Counted from the stretch's first letter, positions 1-5,902 are shown. The stretch is DNA of 5,954 nt from Cenarchaeum sp. SB0662_bin_33 (GCA_009840065.1 VXON01000187.1:1-5954); one strand, 5' to 3'. The notes: generated from the letters alone by a model not told the origin. Program-made: numbers and translations.

Positions 1-114
1 CACGCCGCGCCGGGTAATGTGTGTGGTAGTAACGATCTTTATAATAGCAAAATCGTCTTATGTGCGAAAATTAAACTACAGAAACTTATGCACGCCGCTA
101 TAGTTGATGCTTAG
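1..114 (+). CDS. Possible 3' end of a gene entering from the left
   Basis: Frame 1 is open from the window edge for 37 codons and stops at TAG 112-114. The tail reads in part GNVCGSNDLYNSKIVLCAKI and ends MHAAIVDA. Two six-T tracts lie 24-45 nt after the stop, where an archaeal oligo-T terminator would be expected. Against it, frame 2 is open over nearly the same length (33 codons), so openness alone proves little, and I recognise no family. A true coding end is possible but weakly supported; the stretch could equally be intergenic. Confidence 0.18.
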   Translation, partial: HAAPGNVCGSNDLYNSKIVLCAKIKLQKLMHAAIVDA

Positions 115-289
115 GCTCTTCCATGGTGTAGTGTATGTTTTTTCCTGTAGAGTTTTTTATAATTATTATCTTGTATCTGGCGAGGCCACGTCTATTTCTC
201 CAGACAAAAGGTCGCTTTTTACGCATGGGTGCCGTACTAGCCTGACCAAGCACAGTTTCTTTTTTTATATTATTTACCACATGGATTGA
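115..289. other. Intergenic region upstream of the metzincin gene
   Basis: This AT-rich stretch holds no gene I can support. It has T-runs at 138-143, 153-158 and 260-266. Short ATG-started frames of about 60 codons exist on both strands (98-280 minus, 104-289 plus), but they overlap each other almost completely, have unremarkable composition and resemble no family. No tRNA-like cloverleaf or box C/D pair was found by eye. Confidence 0.5.
138..158 (+). terminator. Possible T-rich transcription terminator
   Basis: Two TTTTTT tracts (138-143 and 153-158) are separated by nine bases. Archaeal RNA polymerase stops at oligo-T tracts on the non-template strand without needing a hairpin. They would end a transcript entering from the left edge. 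This is inference from sequence only; in AT-rich spacer DNA such runs also occur by chance. Confidence 0.25.
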
Positions 290-297
290 TATTTAAA
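290..297 (+). promoter_or_regulatory. TATA box of the metzincin gene
   Basis: TATTTAAA is centred near 294. Archaeal TATA boxes lie about 26 bp before the transcription start, which puts the start near 320, two or three bases before the ATG at 323. That predicts an essentially leaderless mRNA and supports ATG 323 over the internal ATGs at 335 and 350. The same ATATTTAAA core is found before the helicase gene. Confidence 0.6.
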
Positions 298-322
298 GGT
301 CTATGTTGAAAAAACTGACCTA

Positions 323-2338
323 ATGTTAAAATTTATGTACCCGCCGACCATGCACGGTATTGTGAATACGCTTACTGATTCGATACCGCATCATCCACTC
401 CGAGAGATACTCTACTCGGCTGTGGTATCTGTAGTCGTTTTTTCGACGCTTGCCTTTGCTCCAGCGTACGGCTTATCAGCCACACTCATTCTTGACCCGA
501 TCCCAGACCTAGTGTATGCTGGAGACACGATTGTATTTACAGGCACGCTCACTGGTGGTAGTTCGGCGTTGCCCAGCAGAACGATCTTAATATGTGAGGA
601 CGATCCGCTCTGGCCGGACGAATGCTTTGCCATCGGAACCACTGATGGCGCCGGGCGGTTCTACATAGGGTGGATCGTTGAAGACAGCTCAGTGGAGACT
701 GACTTTGACATTTACGCCAAGTTCGACGGAGATTTCCGATATGATTCAGACCAGACGCTGCGACAGGAGATGATTGTCTATGAGCTGCGGGGCGGCCGGT
801 TGACTTTGGATCCCATACAGAACTCTACTTGGTTCGGCGAGGTGGTGGAGATGTCCGGTACGCTTCGTCTAGACGGCCGCAGCCCGGAGGGTGCTATAAT
901 ATACATCAAGGACGAGGACACTCTCAATCCCGATGACCTGCTCACCAGCGCGTACGTGGATGCCTCCGGTCGCTTTACCACATACTGGATCGCGCAGGAT
1001 GTGGATCCCACAAACACGATCGAGATACAGGCCGTCTTTGAGAAGGACTCCACGCACCGGCGGCTGGCCACCGACATACAGAAGATTGCCATGAGTGATC
1101 TACCGCGTCCGGAATTCACACCTGCCGGCAGCGAGGGCTACATGGAGCTATTTTATTCCCACAGTTTTGACCACGCCCCACGCGTGTTGATCGTACCCAA
1201 TCCTGACTCATACGACTCTGTCAAGAAGCACATTGCTCCGGTCCAAGAGGGAATTTCGTTGCTCACTGCAATGCTGGAGCGGGAATATTCATACGGCGAC
1301 TGGAATATGGAATTTGAGGTGGTAACACCCGGAGACCGCGCGAGTTTTGAACCCGACATAATCGTAAACCTAGATTCCAGACAAGATGATGACGGGTGTG
1401 GTGAAGACTACACCGGTTGGGCGATCCCATCTGTGAAAAAACCGGTCCAGACCGTCGTTTGTTCTTTAGATTTGGCAGATATCAACATTAGATCCACCAC
1501 AATGCACGAAATTATACACGCGATGGGGGTGGGCCACACATTCAACATACGCGGCGACATGCTTTGCAGTAAGGAGAAGGGTTATGGGTATACATGTCCT
1601 CCCGGCCCACATCATGATAAATCCAGGGTGCCATCAGAACTTAACCTAGCCGCGGTCGCGGAAGTGTACGGTACCGACGGGTTCCAGAACCCCAACAACA
1701 ACATCACATATGGCGAAAAATTCACCCTGAATGATAACCATGGCAGCGAACCTACAATTTTAGAATTGGAGCAGAATGTAGTTGAAGAATATCATATTGG
1801 TTCAATATCCACAGATGTTCATCAGTATAAGGAGGGGGAAGTGATACTGGTTGACGGGATATACATGGGAGAGTATGAAGAGTATCTGTCACTTTATCTG
1901 ACCGACCAGTACGGCGATGTGGTGGGTGTCATGCCGGTTCCATCCGGAGCTATGATAGAGGGGTTCTTCCCTGGAGTTTATTTGGCCGGCACATACACAG
2001 TATGGCTTTATGATGAGCACGATTGGGCAGAGGGTAACTCGTTTAAGATATCGGGTGTGGATGATGCGGCGATATATGCTGATGAAATCTGGTACTCTCC
2101 TGGAGACACCATCTACTTGGAGGGCTTTTACAGGGAGTCCTACGATGGTTGGTCGGAGCTGGTTGTGGTGGATCCTTTCTGGAATGTGATAGAGCATGTG
2201 GATATACGAGTTGTGGGTGACTTCTTTGGTGAGTATGTAGGCGGATATGACATAAATGGACGATACTTGGTCCTGTTGCATGACGACTCGGGCAATCTTG
2301 CCGCGAGCACGGCTTTTTATGTATTGTTTGAGCCGTAG
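323..2338 (+). CDS. Exported modular metzincin (matrixin-like) zinc metalloprotease
   Basis: Predicted secreted or cell-surface zinc endopeptidase of 671 residues. Residues 28-53 form a signal-peptide-like hydrophobic stretch (likely cleavage near APA48 or LSA53). Two similar beta-sandwich-like modules follow, about 54-154 and 157-257, each starting LxLDPI and containing DxxGRF. The protease domain spans about 286-455. It carries HEIIHAMGVGH at 395-405, matching HExxHxxGxxH (zinc ligands H395, H399, H405; catalytic E396). M413 lies 8 residues after the last His, the matrixin spacing of the Met-turn, and NLAAVAEVYG at 441-450 resembles the closing matrixin helix. Cysteines 359, 380, 415 and 425 could form disulfides. 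Two further related modules occupy about 495-579 and 584-671. No C-terminal membrane anchor or sorting motif is visible. Start 323 is chosen from the TATA spacing; M5 and M10 are alternatives that would not change the exported domain. Substrate is unknown. Protease assignment is firm, the Ig-like label for the modules is inferred. Confidence 0.88.
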   Translation: MLKFMYPPTMHGIVNTLTDSIPHHPLREILYSAVVSVVVFSTLAFAPAYGLSATLILDPIPDLVYAGDTIVFTGTLTGGSSALPSRTILICEDDPLWPDECFAIGTTDGAGRFYIGWIVEDSSVETDFDIYAKFDGDFRYDSDQTLRQEMIVYELRGGRLTLDPIQNSTWFGEVVEMSGTLRLDGRSPEGAIIYIKDEDTLNPDDLLTSAYVDASGRFTTYWIAQDVDPTNTIEIQAVFEKDSTHRRLATDIQKIAMSDLPRPEFTPAGSEGYMELFYSHSFDHAPRVLIVPNPDSYDSVKKHIAPVQEGISLLTAMLEREYSYGDWNMEFEVVTPGDRASFEPDIIVNLDSRQDDDGCGEDYTGWAIPSVKKPVQTVVCSLDLADINIRSTTMHEIIHAMGVGHTFNIRGDMLCSKEKGYGYTCPPGPHHDKSRVPSELNLAAVAEVYGTDGFQNPNNNITYGEKFTLNDNHGSEPTILELEQNVVEEYHIGSISTDVHQYKEGEVILVDGIYMGEYEEYLSLYLTDQYGDVVGVMPVPSGAMIEGFFPGVYLAGTYTVWLYDEHDWAEGNSFKISGVDDAAIYADEIWYSPGDTIYLEGFYRESYDGWSELVVVDPFWNVIEHVDIRVVGDFFGEYVGGYDINGRYLVLLHDDSGNLAASTAFYVLFEP

Positions 2339-2446
2339 CCGTCCTATTCATCACCGCTTAACTCTCCCCACAGAACAGCCATTACGGCGTCCACACGAGG
2401 ATGCTAACTAATTTGTAAGTATAGGACTAGACTAGCAGGACATCCA

Positions 2447-2455
2447 TATTTAAAA
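2447..2455 (+). promoter_or_regulatory. TATA box upstream of the helicase gene
   Basis: TATTTAAAA is centred near 2451, giving an expected transcription start near 2477 and therefore a leader of about 78 nt before the helicase ATG at 2555. That is long for this genome, where the other promoters sit directly at the start codon. A weaker A-rich box around 2524-2534 could instead give a leaderless helicase transcript. Confidence 0.5.
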
Positions 2456-2554
2456 GCAGTTTTTTGCATAAATGGATTGGAGTAGTCTGACCAAGCTAAA
2501 TGCGCAATCTATTATCAAGATTCATAAGTAAAAAAATAAAATTCATTAAAAATC

Positions 2555-4276
2555 ATGTCTATATCAGATACCTTTGGTTCGCTAGAGTACGTCCTTGACA
2601 AGTTCTCTAATACATGGACCTGGAAGGTGACAGGAGAGCGGGCCGTCACCATGCTCTCGGACCTAGTACCTGAGGCATGGTATGGAGACAACATAAACGA
2701 GGCAATAGTTCCCGACAGGCCCGAATGCATAGAAAAGCTAAAGTGGATGCTGGACAGATACCCGCTGGAGATACGCTCAAAGGCGACATGGCAGAAGAAG
2801 GCTAAGCCCATCAAGACGCACAACATCACAAGCAAGAGGTACAAGCTCAAGATGGCCACGCCCGGAGAACAGTTCAGGGGCGAGCTATTAAAGTTCCAGA
2901 GAGAGGGTCTGGACTTTTTGATTAAATCCAACGGAAATGCGCTGCTGGCCGACGAGATGGGTCTTGGAAAGACGGTCCAGTCGTTGGCATATGTGGCCAC
3001 TGAAAAGAGGGCATTCCCCGTACTGGTGGTGGCGCCCCTAGTCACGCTCAACAACTGGCAGAGGGAGATTGCAAAGTTTCTAAAAAAGAAGAGTCGCAAT
3101 GGTCGCCTGCTTGCGGATGAGCATCCCACATCCACAATAATACGGACGGGGCATCGGGGGACCCTAGACAAATATGACTTTTACATCATAAACTATGAGT
3201 TATTATACAAGCGGCAGGCAGATATTGCCAATGCCAACATAAGGACCATAATATGTGATGAGGTCCACAATCTAAGATCAGTCAGGACGAAAAAATATTC
3301 GGCCCTAAGAAACCTGGCATTATTGTCATCAGTGACCCGTAGGATTGGCCTCTCAGGCACGCCCATATACAACCGGGGCTCCGAGATATGGCCCATAACA
3401 GACATACTAAAGCCGGGCATGTTGGGAAGCTATGATGAGTTCTGCGACTATTTCTGCTATATCAACGACAAGGGAAAGGCGACAGTGCTGGAGAACAAGC
3501 GGGAGTCACTTCGGGAGCAGCTCCAAAACCACATAATGCTGCGCAGAAAAAAGTCCGACGTACTAAAGGAGCTGAAAGAAAAGGTCAGATACAAGGAGAT
3601 CATAGACTCCAATACAACCTACTACCAGAATGAACTAGACAGAATATGGAAGAAGATGGAAGAGGAGCAGAAGGCTGCAAAGACCGAGTTTGGTAGGTCC
3701 GCATCATACAGGCGGGCCATACAGGGAGAGAGGGTTGCGGCCGGCATGGCAAAGATACCCCACGTTACAAACTTTGTTCGAAATATAATGGAGATGGAGG
3801 AGAGCGTAGTGGTGTTCTGCCACCACAGGGCAATACACAGCATACTGCATGAGAACCTGCGGGAATTTGAGCCCGCATCAATAATAGGAGGCCAGACAGA
3901 CAGGGCAAGGCAGGACAACATAGATGGGTTCCAGGAAGGCAGGACAAACATGATGATTGCGGGTCTGCGAGCCGGCAACGTAGGAATAAACCTGAGTCAG
4001 GCAAAGTATGTAGTCTTTGCCGAACTAGACTGGAGTCCGGCCATACACCGGCAGGCAGAGGATCGGCTTCATCGCATAGGCCAAAAGGAGACTGTCTTTG
4101 CGTACTATTTGGTGGGTAATGGTACTTTGGATGAACATGTGGCCAACGTACTAGTGGATAAGAGCTACGAGATTGATGGAATACTAGATGGAACCGTAGA
4201 ACCGTATGAGAATCATGAAAAGGCACAGATGATACTGGTCCAGATTCGCGATCAAATAGTCCAAAAGACGCACTAG
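2555..4276 (+). CDS. SNF2-family ATPase, SMARCAL1/ZRANB3-like
   Basis: A 573-residue DNA-dependent ATPase of helicase superfamily 2, probably acting on branched or forked DNA in repair or replication. Motifs in order: FQREGLDFL (114-122); motif I DEMGLGKT (133-140); Ia VVAPLVTLNNW (158-168); motif II DEVH (235-238); motif III LSGTP (266-270); the SNF2 signature MLRRKKSDVLKEL (328-340); motif IV VVVFCHH (418-424); motif V GNVGINL (474-480); motif VI QAEDRLHRIGQ (500-510). The phrase VFAELDWSP before motif VI is characteristic of the SMARCAL1/ZRANB3 subgroup, whose eukaryotic members reanneal and regress forks. Residues 1-105 precede the core, contain MLDRYPLEI (65-73) and match nothing I can name. 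No nuclease, bromo-, chromo- or SWIM zinc motif is present. Ile is mostly ATA and Arg often AGG. No Shine-Dalgarno precedes ATG 2555. Family assignment is firm; the fork-remodelling role is inferred. Confidence 0.93.
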   Translation: MSISDTFGSLEYVLDKFSNTWTWKVTGERAVTMLSDLVPEAWYGDNINEAIVPDRPECIEKLKWMLDRYPLEIRSKATWQKKAKPIKTHNITSKRYKLKMATPGEQFRGELLKFQREGLDFLIKSNGNALLADEMGLGKTVQSLAYVATEKRAFPVLVVAPLVTLNNWQREIAKFLKKKSRNGRLLADEHPTSTIIRTGHRGTLDKYDFYIINYELLYKRQADIANANIRTIICDEVHNLRSVRTKKYSALRNLALLSSVTRRIGLSGTPIYNRGSEIWPITDILKPGMLGSYDEFCDYFCYINDKGKATVLENKRESLREQLQNHIMLRRKKSDVLKELKEKVRYKEIIDSNTTYYQNELDRIWKKMEEEQKAAKTEFGRSASYRRAIQGERVAAGMAKIPHVTNFVRNIMEMEESVVVFCHHRAIHSILHENLREFEPASIIGGQTDRARQDNIDGFQEGRTNMMIAGLRAGNVGINLSQAKYVVFAELDWSPAIHRQAEDRLHRIGQKETVFAYYLVGNGTLDEHVANVLVDKSYEIDGILDGTVEPYENHEKAQMILVQIRDQIVQKTH

Positions 4277-4680
4277 CTTATGGATACCATGACCGACTTG
4301 TTTGCGTCAAGGGCATTCTGCGCATGTATTCCATCCCACAGGAACGTATCAATTGTATATGTACCAGATGCGGCAGGAGTCCAAGAGACTGCAATGTTCA
4401 GCATCTGGCCGGGCCCCACCTCACCGCCAAGCCACTTTAACAGTATTGTGGAACCACGCTCATCGGCTATCTGTACTATATATACAAACTGCTGCTCGGC
4501 ATTGCCCTGATGGGTAAGAGTGGCCTCGATGTAAAACTTTTGATTTACGTTGATGTGTCCGGATATAGGCATGCCATTGGCATCCACAAGTGTAGGCTCG
4601 CCTAGAATTGTATCTGTAGCCTGGGCCTGGGACTGCATGAGTAGCACCACAAACAGCAATGGCATGGCGATACGATACAT
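4273..4680 (-). CDS. Small exported beta-sandwich protein of unknown function
   Basis: A 135-residue protein with a clear signal peptide: MYRIAMPLLFVVLLMQSQAQA, with predicted cleavage after A21. The mature part of about 114 residues is a single domain of alternating beta strands with FYIEATL (49-55), FVYIVQIADERG (65-76), LNIAVSWTP (94-102) and GTYTIDTFLWDG (106-117), the style of CARDB or Ig-like adhesion/binding modules. There is no second transmembrane segment, cysteine or catalytic motif, so it is probably released or held at the surface through partners. It converges on the helicase gene, with TAG stop codons overlapping inside one CTAG. No Shine-Dalgarno is seen; a weak CATAAG about 28 nt upstream could serve a leaderless start. 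Substrate or partner is unknown. The export call is strong, the fold call moderate. Confidence 0.8.
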   Translation of the reverse strand: MYRIAMPLLFVVLLMQSQAQATDTILGEPTLVDANGMPISGHINVNQKFYIEATLTHQGNAEQQFVYIVQIADERGSTILLKWLGGEVGPGQMLNIAVSWTPAASGTYTIDTFLWDGIHAQNALDANKSVMVSIS

Positions 4681-4750
4681 TACATCATTATATCTGGAAA
4701 CCGAGACTTATGGGTGTTGCCACGGTGATATGTTTTATTCATAATAACAC
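4681..4750. promoter_or_regulatory. Possible promoter region of the exported-protein gene (and of a divergent small transcript)
   Basis: AT-rich spacer in front of the minus-strand exported-protein gene. On the minus strand two weak TATA candidates are seen: CATAAG near 4707-4712, spaced for a leaderless start, and AATAAAA near 4732-4739, which would give a leader of roughly 28 nt. The same second site reads TTTTATT on the plus strand, with a predicted start near 4762. None is a strong match, so the promoter cannot be settled from sequence alone. Confidence 0.3.
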
Positions 4751-4894
4751 TTGGTCATAGGGTTAGGTATCGGCCCGCCCCCCAAGAGGTGGCTCTTCAG
4801 TCGGAGAGATGAGTACTACCCAGTCATATACTGGCAACCCACAACATATGATATGGTTCGGCAGGTATGTGTTGCCTTTGGTTTAGTATATTAA
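4751..4894 (+). CDS. Possible small protein gene, TTG start (or decayed gene remnant)
   Basis: A 47-codon frame runs from TTG 4751 to TAA 4892-4894, with a second TAA directly after. The translation has non-random composition: GIGPPPKRWLFSRRDEYY, then PVIYWQPTTYDMVRQ, then VCVAFGLVY. It is rich in aromatic and charged residues and uses AGG, AGA, ATA and TAC as the accepted genes do. It sits in a GC-rich island within AT-rich spacer. Weak points are that no ATG exists before 4853, upstream in-frame stops at 4742 and 4745 force a TTG start, and no TATA box is well spaced for it. It may be the 3' remnant of a lost gene. I do not recognise a family. Hairpins in the same stretch offer a competing RNA explanation. 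Confidence 0.35.
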   Translation: MVIGLGIGPPPKRWLFSRRDEYYPVIYWQPTTYDMVRQVCVAFGLVY

Positions 4895-4907
4895 TAATTA
4901 GTTATTA
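4892..4907. terminator. Weak AT-only inverted repeat between pheA and the spacer
   Basis: TAATAA (4892-4897) and TTATTA (4902-4907) are perfect inverted arms around a four-base loop, just beyond the pheA stop codon. The stem is only six A-T pairs and would be unstable. It could mark a termination region for pheA on the minus strand or for a small plus-strand transcript, but it is as likely a chance product of AT-rich DNA. Confidence 0.2.
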
Positions 4908-4915
4908 TATGGTGC

Positions 4916-5710
4916 TCAGGATCCCTGTTCGTATGAGCCAAGCAGGTGTAAGCGGAGGCACCGCTCCTGAACTGCATCCACCATTGTTTTGTGCTGCTGT
5001 ATATGTCCCTCAAAGTCCACAAAGAATACATACTTCCAGTCCCGGATGGGCCTTGAGATTATTCTGGTAAGGTTCACATCCCGCATCAAGTTTAGTATTG
5101 TATGTAGTGAGCCTTTTTTATGGTGCAGTGTAAAGGCCATTGTAGTCTTGTATTTTGTGTTTTCATTATACATTACAGGATTTTTGTCTATTATTAGAAA
5201 TCTTGTCGTATTATCCTCATCATCGCTTATGCCACTTTTAATTATCTCCATGCCATACAGTTCGGCAGCCTCCCTACCGGCTATGGCCGCCACTGTATCA
5301 GACCGCATCTCCTTTACCAAGGAGACACTTGCCGCCGTATCATAATGCTGTATCTGTTGTAAATTATGTTCCTTAATGAATTTTTTGCACTGACCTAGCG
5401 CCTGGTAATGGGAATATACCTGTCTAATGTTATCCAGATTTGTATGATTCCCAATCAGGCAGTGGTGTATGGGCTCGTACCACTCTCCTGTTATGTGTAG
5501 TTTATTACTTGCAGAACATATGGCATCATTGGAGTCTGCAACCTCCCCATATCTGGAGTTTTCCACTGGTATTACTGCCTGGTCGGCATTACCAGATATT
5601 ACCATCTGTAATGCAGCATCAAATGTCATTGCCTTTACCGGCTCGCCAAGTCTCTTGGCCACCGTGTATCCATATGCACCCTCTTCGCCCTGATAGGATA
5701 CTCTCTTCAT
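4916..5710 (-). CDS. pheA: Prephenate dehydratase with C-terminal ACT domain
   Basis: Monofunctional prephenate dehydratase of 264 residues, converting prephenate to phenylpyruvate, water and CO2 in cytosolic phenylalanine synthesis. The catalytic domain spans about 3-178: SYQGEEGAYGY at 5-15, IPVENSRYGEV at 47-57, SHYQALGQC at 100-108, DTAASV at 124-129, and the TRF motif (T169-R170-F171) whose Thr is needed for catalysis in the family. The ACT domain covers about 188-262. Its two phenylalanine-binding motifs, normally GALV and ESRP, read GSLH (200-203) and ISRP (218-221). There is no chorismate mutase domain. The open frame extends upstream to ATG 5803, but the extra 31 residues lack family similarity and a TATA box at 5734-5744 places the transcript start beside ATG 5710, so that start is chosen. 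It faces a divergent gene and is not in a visible aromatic operon. Assignment is firm; altered feedback control is inferred. Confidence 0.95.
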   Translation of the reverse strand: MKRVSYQGEEGAYGYTVAKRLGEPVKAMTFDAALQMVISGNADQAVIPVENSRYGEVADSNDAICSASNKLHITGEWYEPIHHCLIGNHTNLDNIRQVYSHYQALGQCKKFIKEHNLQQIQHYDTAASVSLVKEMRSDTVAAIAGREAAELYGMEIIKSGISDDEDNTTRFLIIDKNPVMYNENTKYKTTMAFTLHHKKGSLHTILNLMRDVNLTRIISRPIRDWKYVFFVDFEGHIQQHKTMVDAVQERCLRLHLLGSYEQGS

Positions 5711-5733
5711 GAATACATAGAGTGTATTGTTTC

Positions 5734-5744
5734 CATAATATAAG
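5734..5744 (-). promoter_or_regulatory. TATA box of pheA
   Basis: On the minus strand this reads CTTATATTATG, a strong archaeal TATA match centred near 5739. The expected transcription start is about 5713, two or three bases before ATG 5710. It implies a practically leaderless pheA mRNA and excludes the longer upstream start at 5803 for the main transcript. Confidence 0.65.
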
Positions 5745-5808
5745 ACGCAGCCTTTGCAGTTGTAAATTACACAAAAATATTCTTGTCGTATTGGGACCAT
5801 CAAGTGTC

Positions 5809-5841
5809 AATTTGATCAATTTTATAATTAAAATTCAAATT
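5809..5841. repeat. Bulged inverted repeat between divergent promoters
   Basis: AATTTG (5809-5814) pairs with CAAATT (5836-5841), and AATTTTA (5818-5824) pairs with TAAAATT (5829-5835), around a TAAT loop with an unpaired ATC (5815-5817) on the left arm. That is thirteen A-T-rich pairs. It lies between the pheA TATA box and the TATA box of the rightward transcript, a natural operator position, but the low complexity of the spacer makes chance origin realistic. Confidence 0.35.
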
Positions 5842-5858
5842 ATAATATCAACTTGTTG

Positions 5859-5867
5859 TTTTTAAAT
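5859..5867 (+). promoter_or_regulatory. TATA box of the right-edge transcript
   Basis: TTTTTAAAT is centred near 5863, predicting a transcription start near 5890. A leaderless ATG exists exactly there but opens only a 17-codon frame. The next ATG at 5903 opens the frame that runs off the window and would have a leader of about 13 nt. Confidence 0.45.
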
Positions 5868-5902
5868 TTGGCAAGTCGACATTACATCCATGTGTAAAAA
5901 GT

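Noticed and set aside
1..98. Direct repeat CACGCCGC at 1-8 and 91-98
   Set aside because: Only eight bases, two copies, no flanking similarity; not evidence of an attachment site or CRISPR.
98..289. Two overlapping ATG frames of about 60 codons on opposite strands
   Set aside because: They cover the same bases, look like translated AT-rich spacer, resemble no family and have no promoter with suitable spacing.
1889..2354. Minus-strand frames of 130 and 103 codons antisense to the end of the metzincin gene
   Set aside because: They are rich in His, Ser and Pro as expected for reverse reading of the Asp/Gly/Tyr-rich modules, and no promoter is seen.
238..2496. Near-identical 14-mers TAGCCTGACCAAGC (238-251) and TAGTCTGACCAAGC (2483-2496), both near TATA boxes
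   Set aside because: A 13 of 14 match between two sites is expected about once or more by chance in a window of this size, and order and spacing relative to the TATA boxes differ.
2515..3171. A 218-codon minus-strand frame antisense to the helicase 5' region
   Set aside because: The plus-strand helicase is unambiguous here, and the antisense translation is Ser/Leu/Phe-rich shadow sequence with no motif.
3622..4226. Minus-strand frames of 118 and 153 codons antisense to the helicase C-terminal core
   Set aside because: They overlap conserved motifs IV to VI of the helicase and have low-complexity shadow translations.
4809..4886. ATG-started 25-codon frame MSTTQSYTGNPQHMIWFGRY... overlapping the 47-codon frame
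   Set aside because: It has a proper ATG but is shorter and less protein-like than the overlapping TTG-started frame; only one of them, if any, is likely real.
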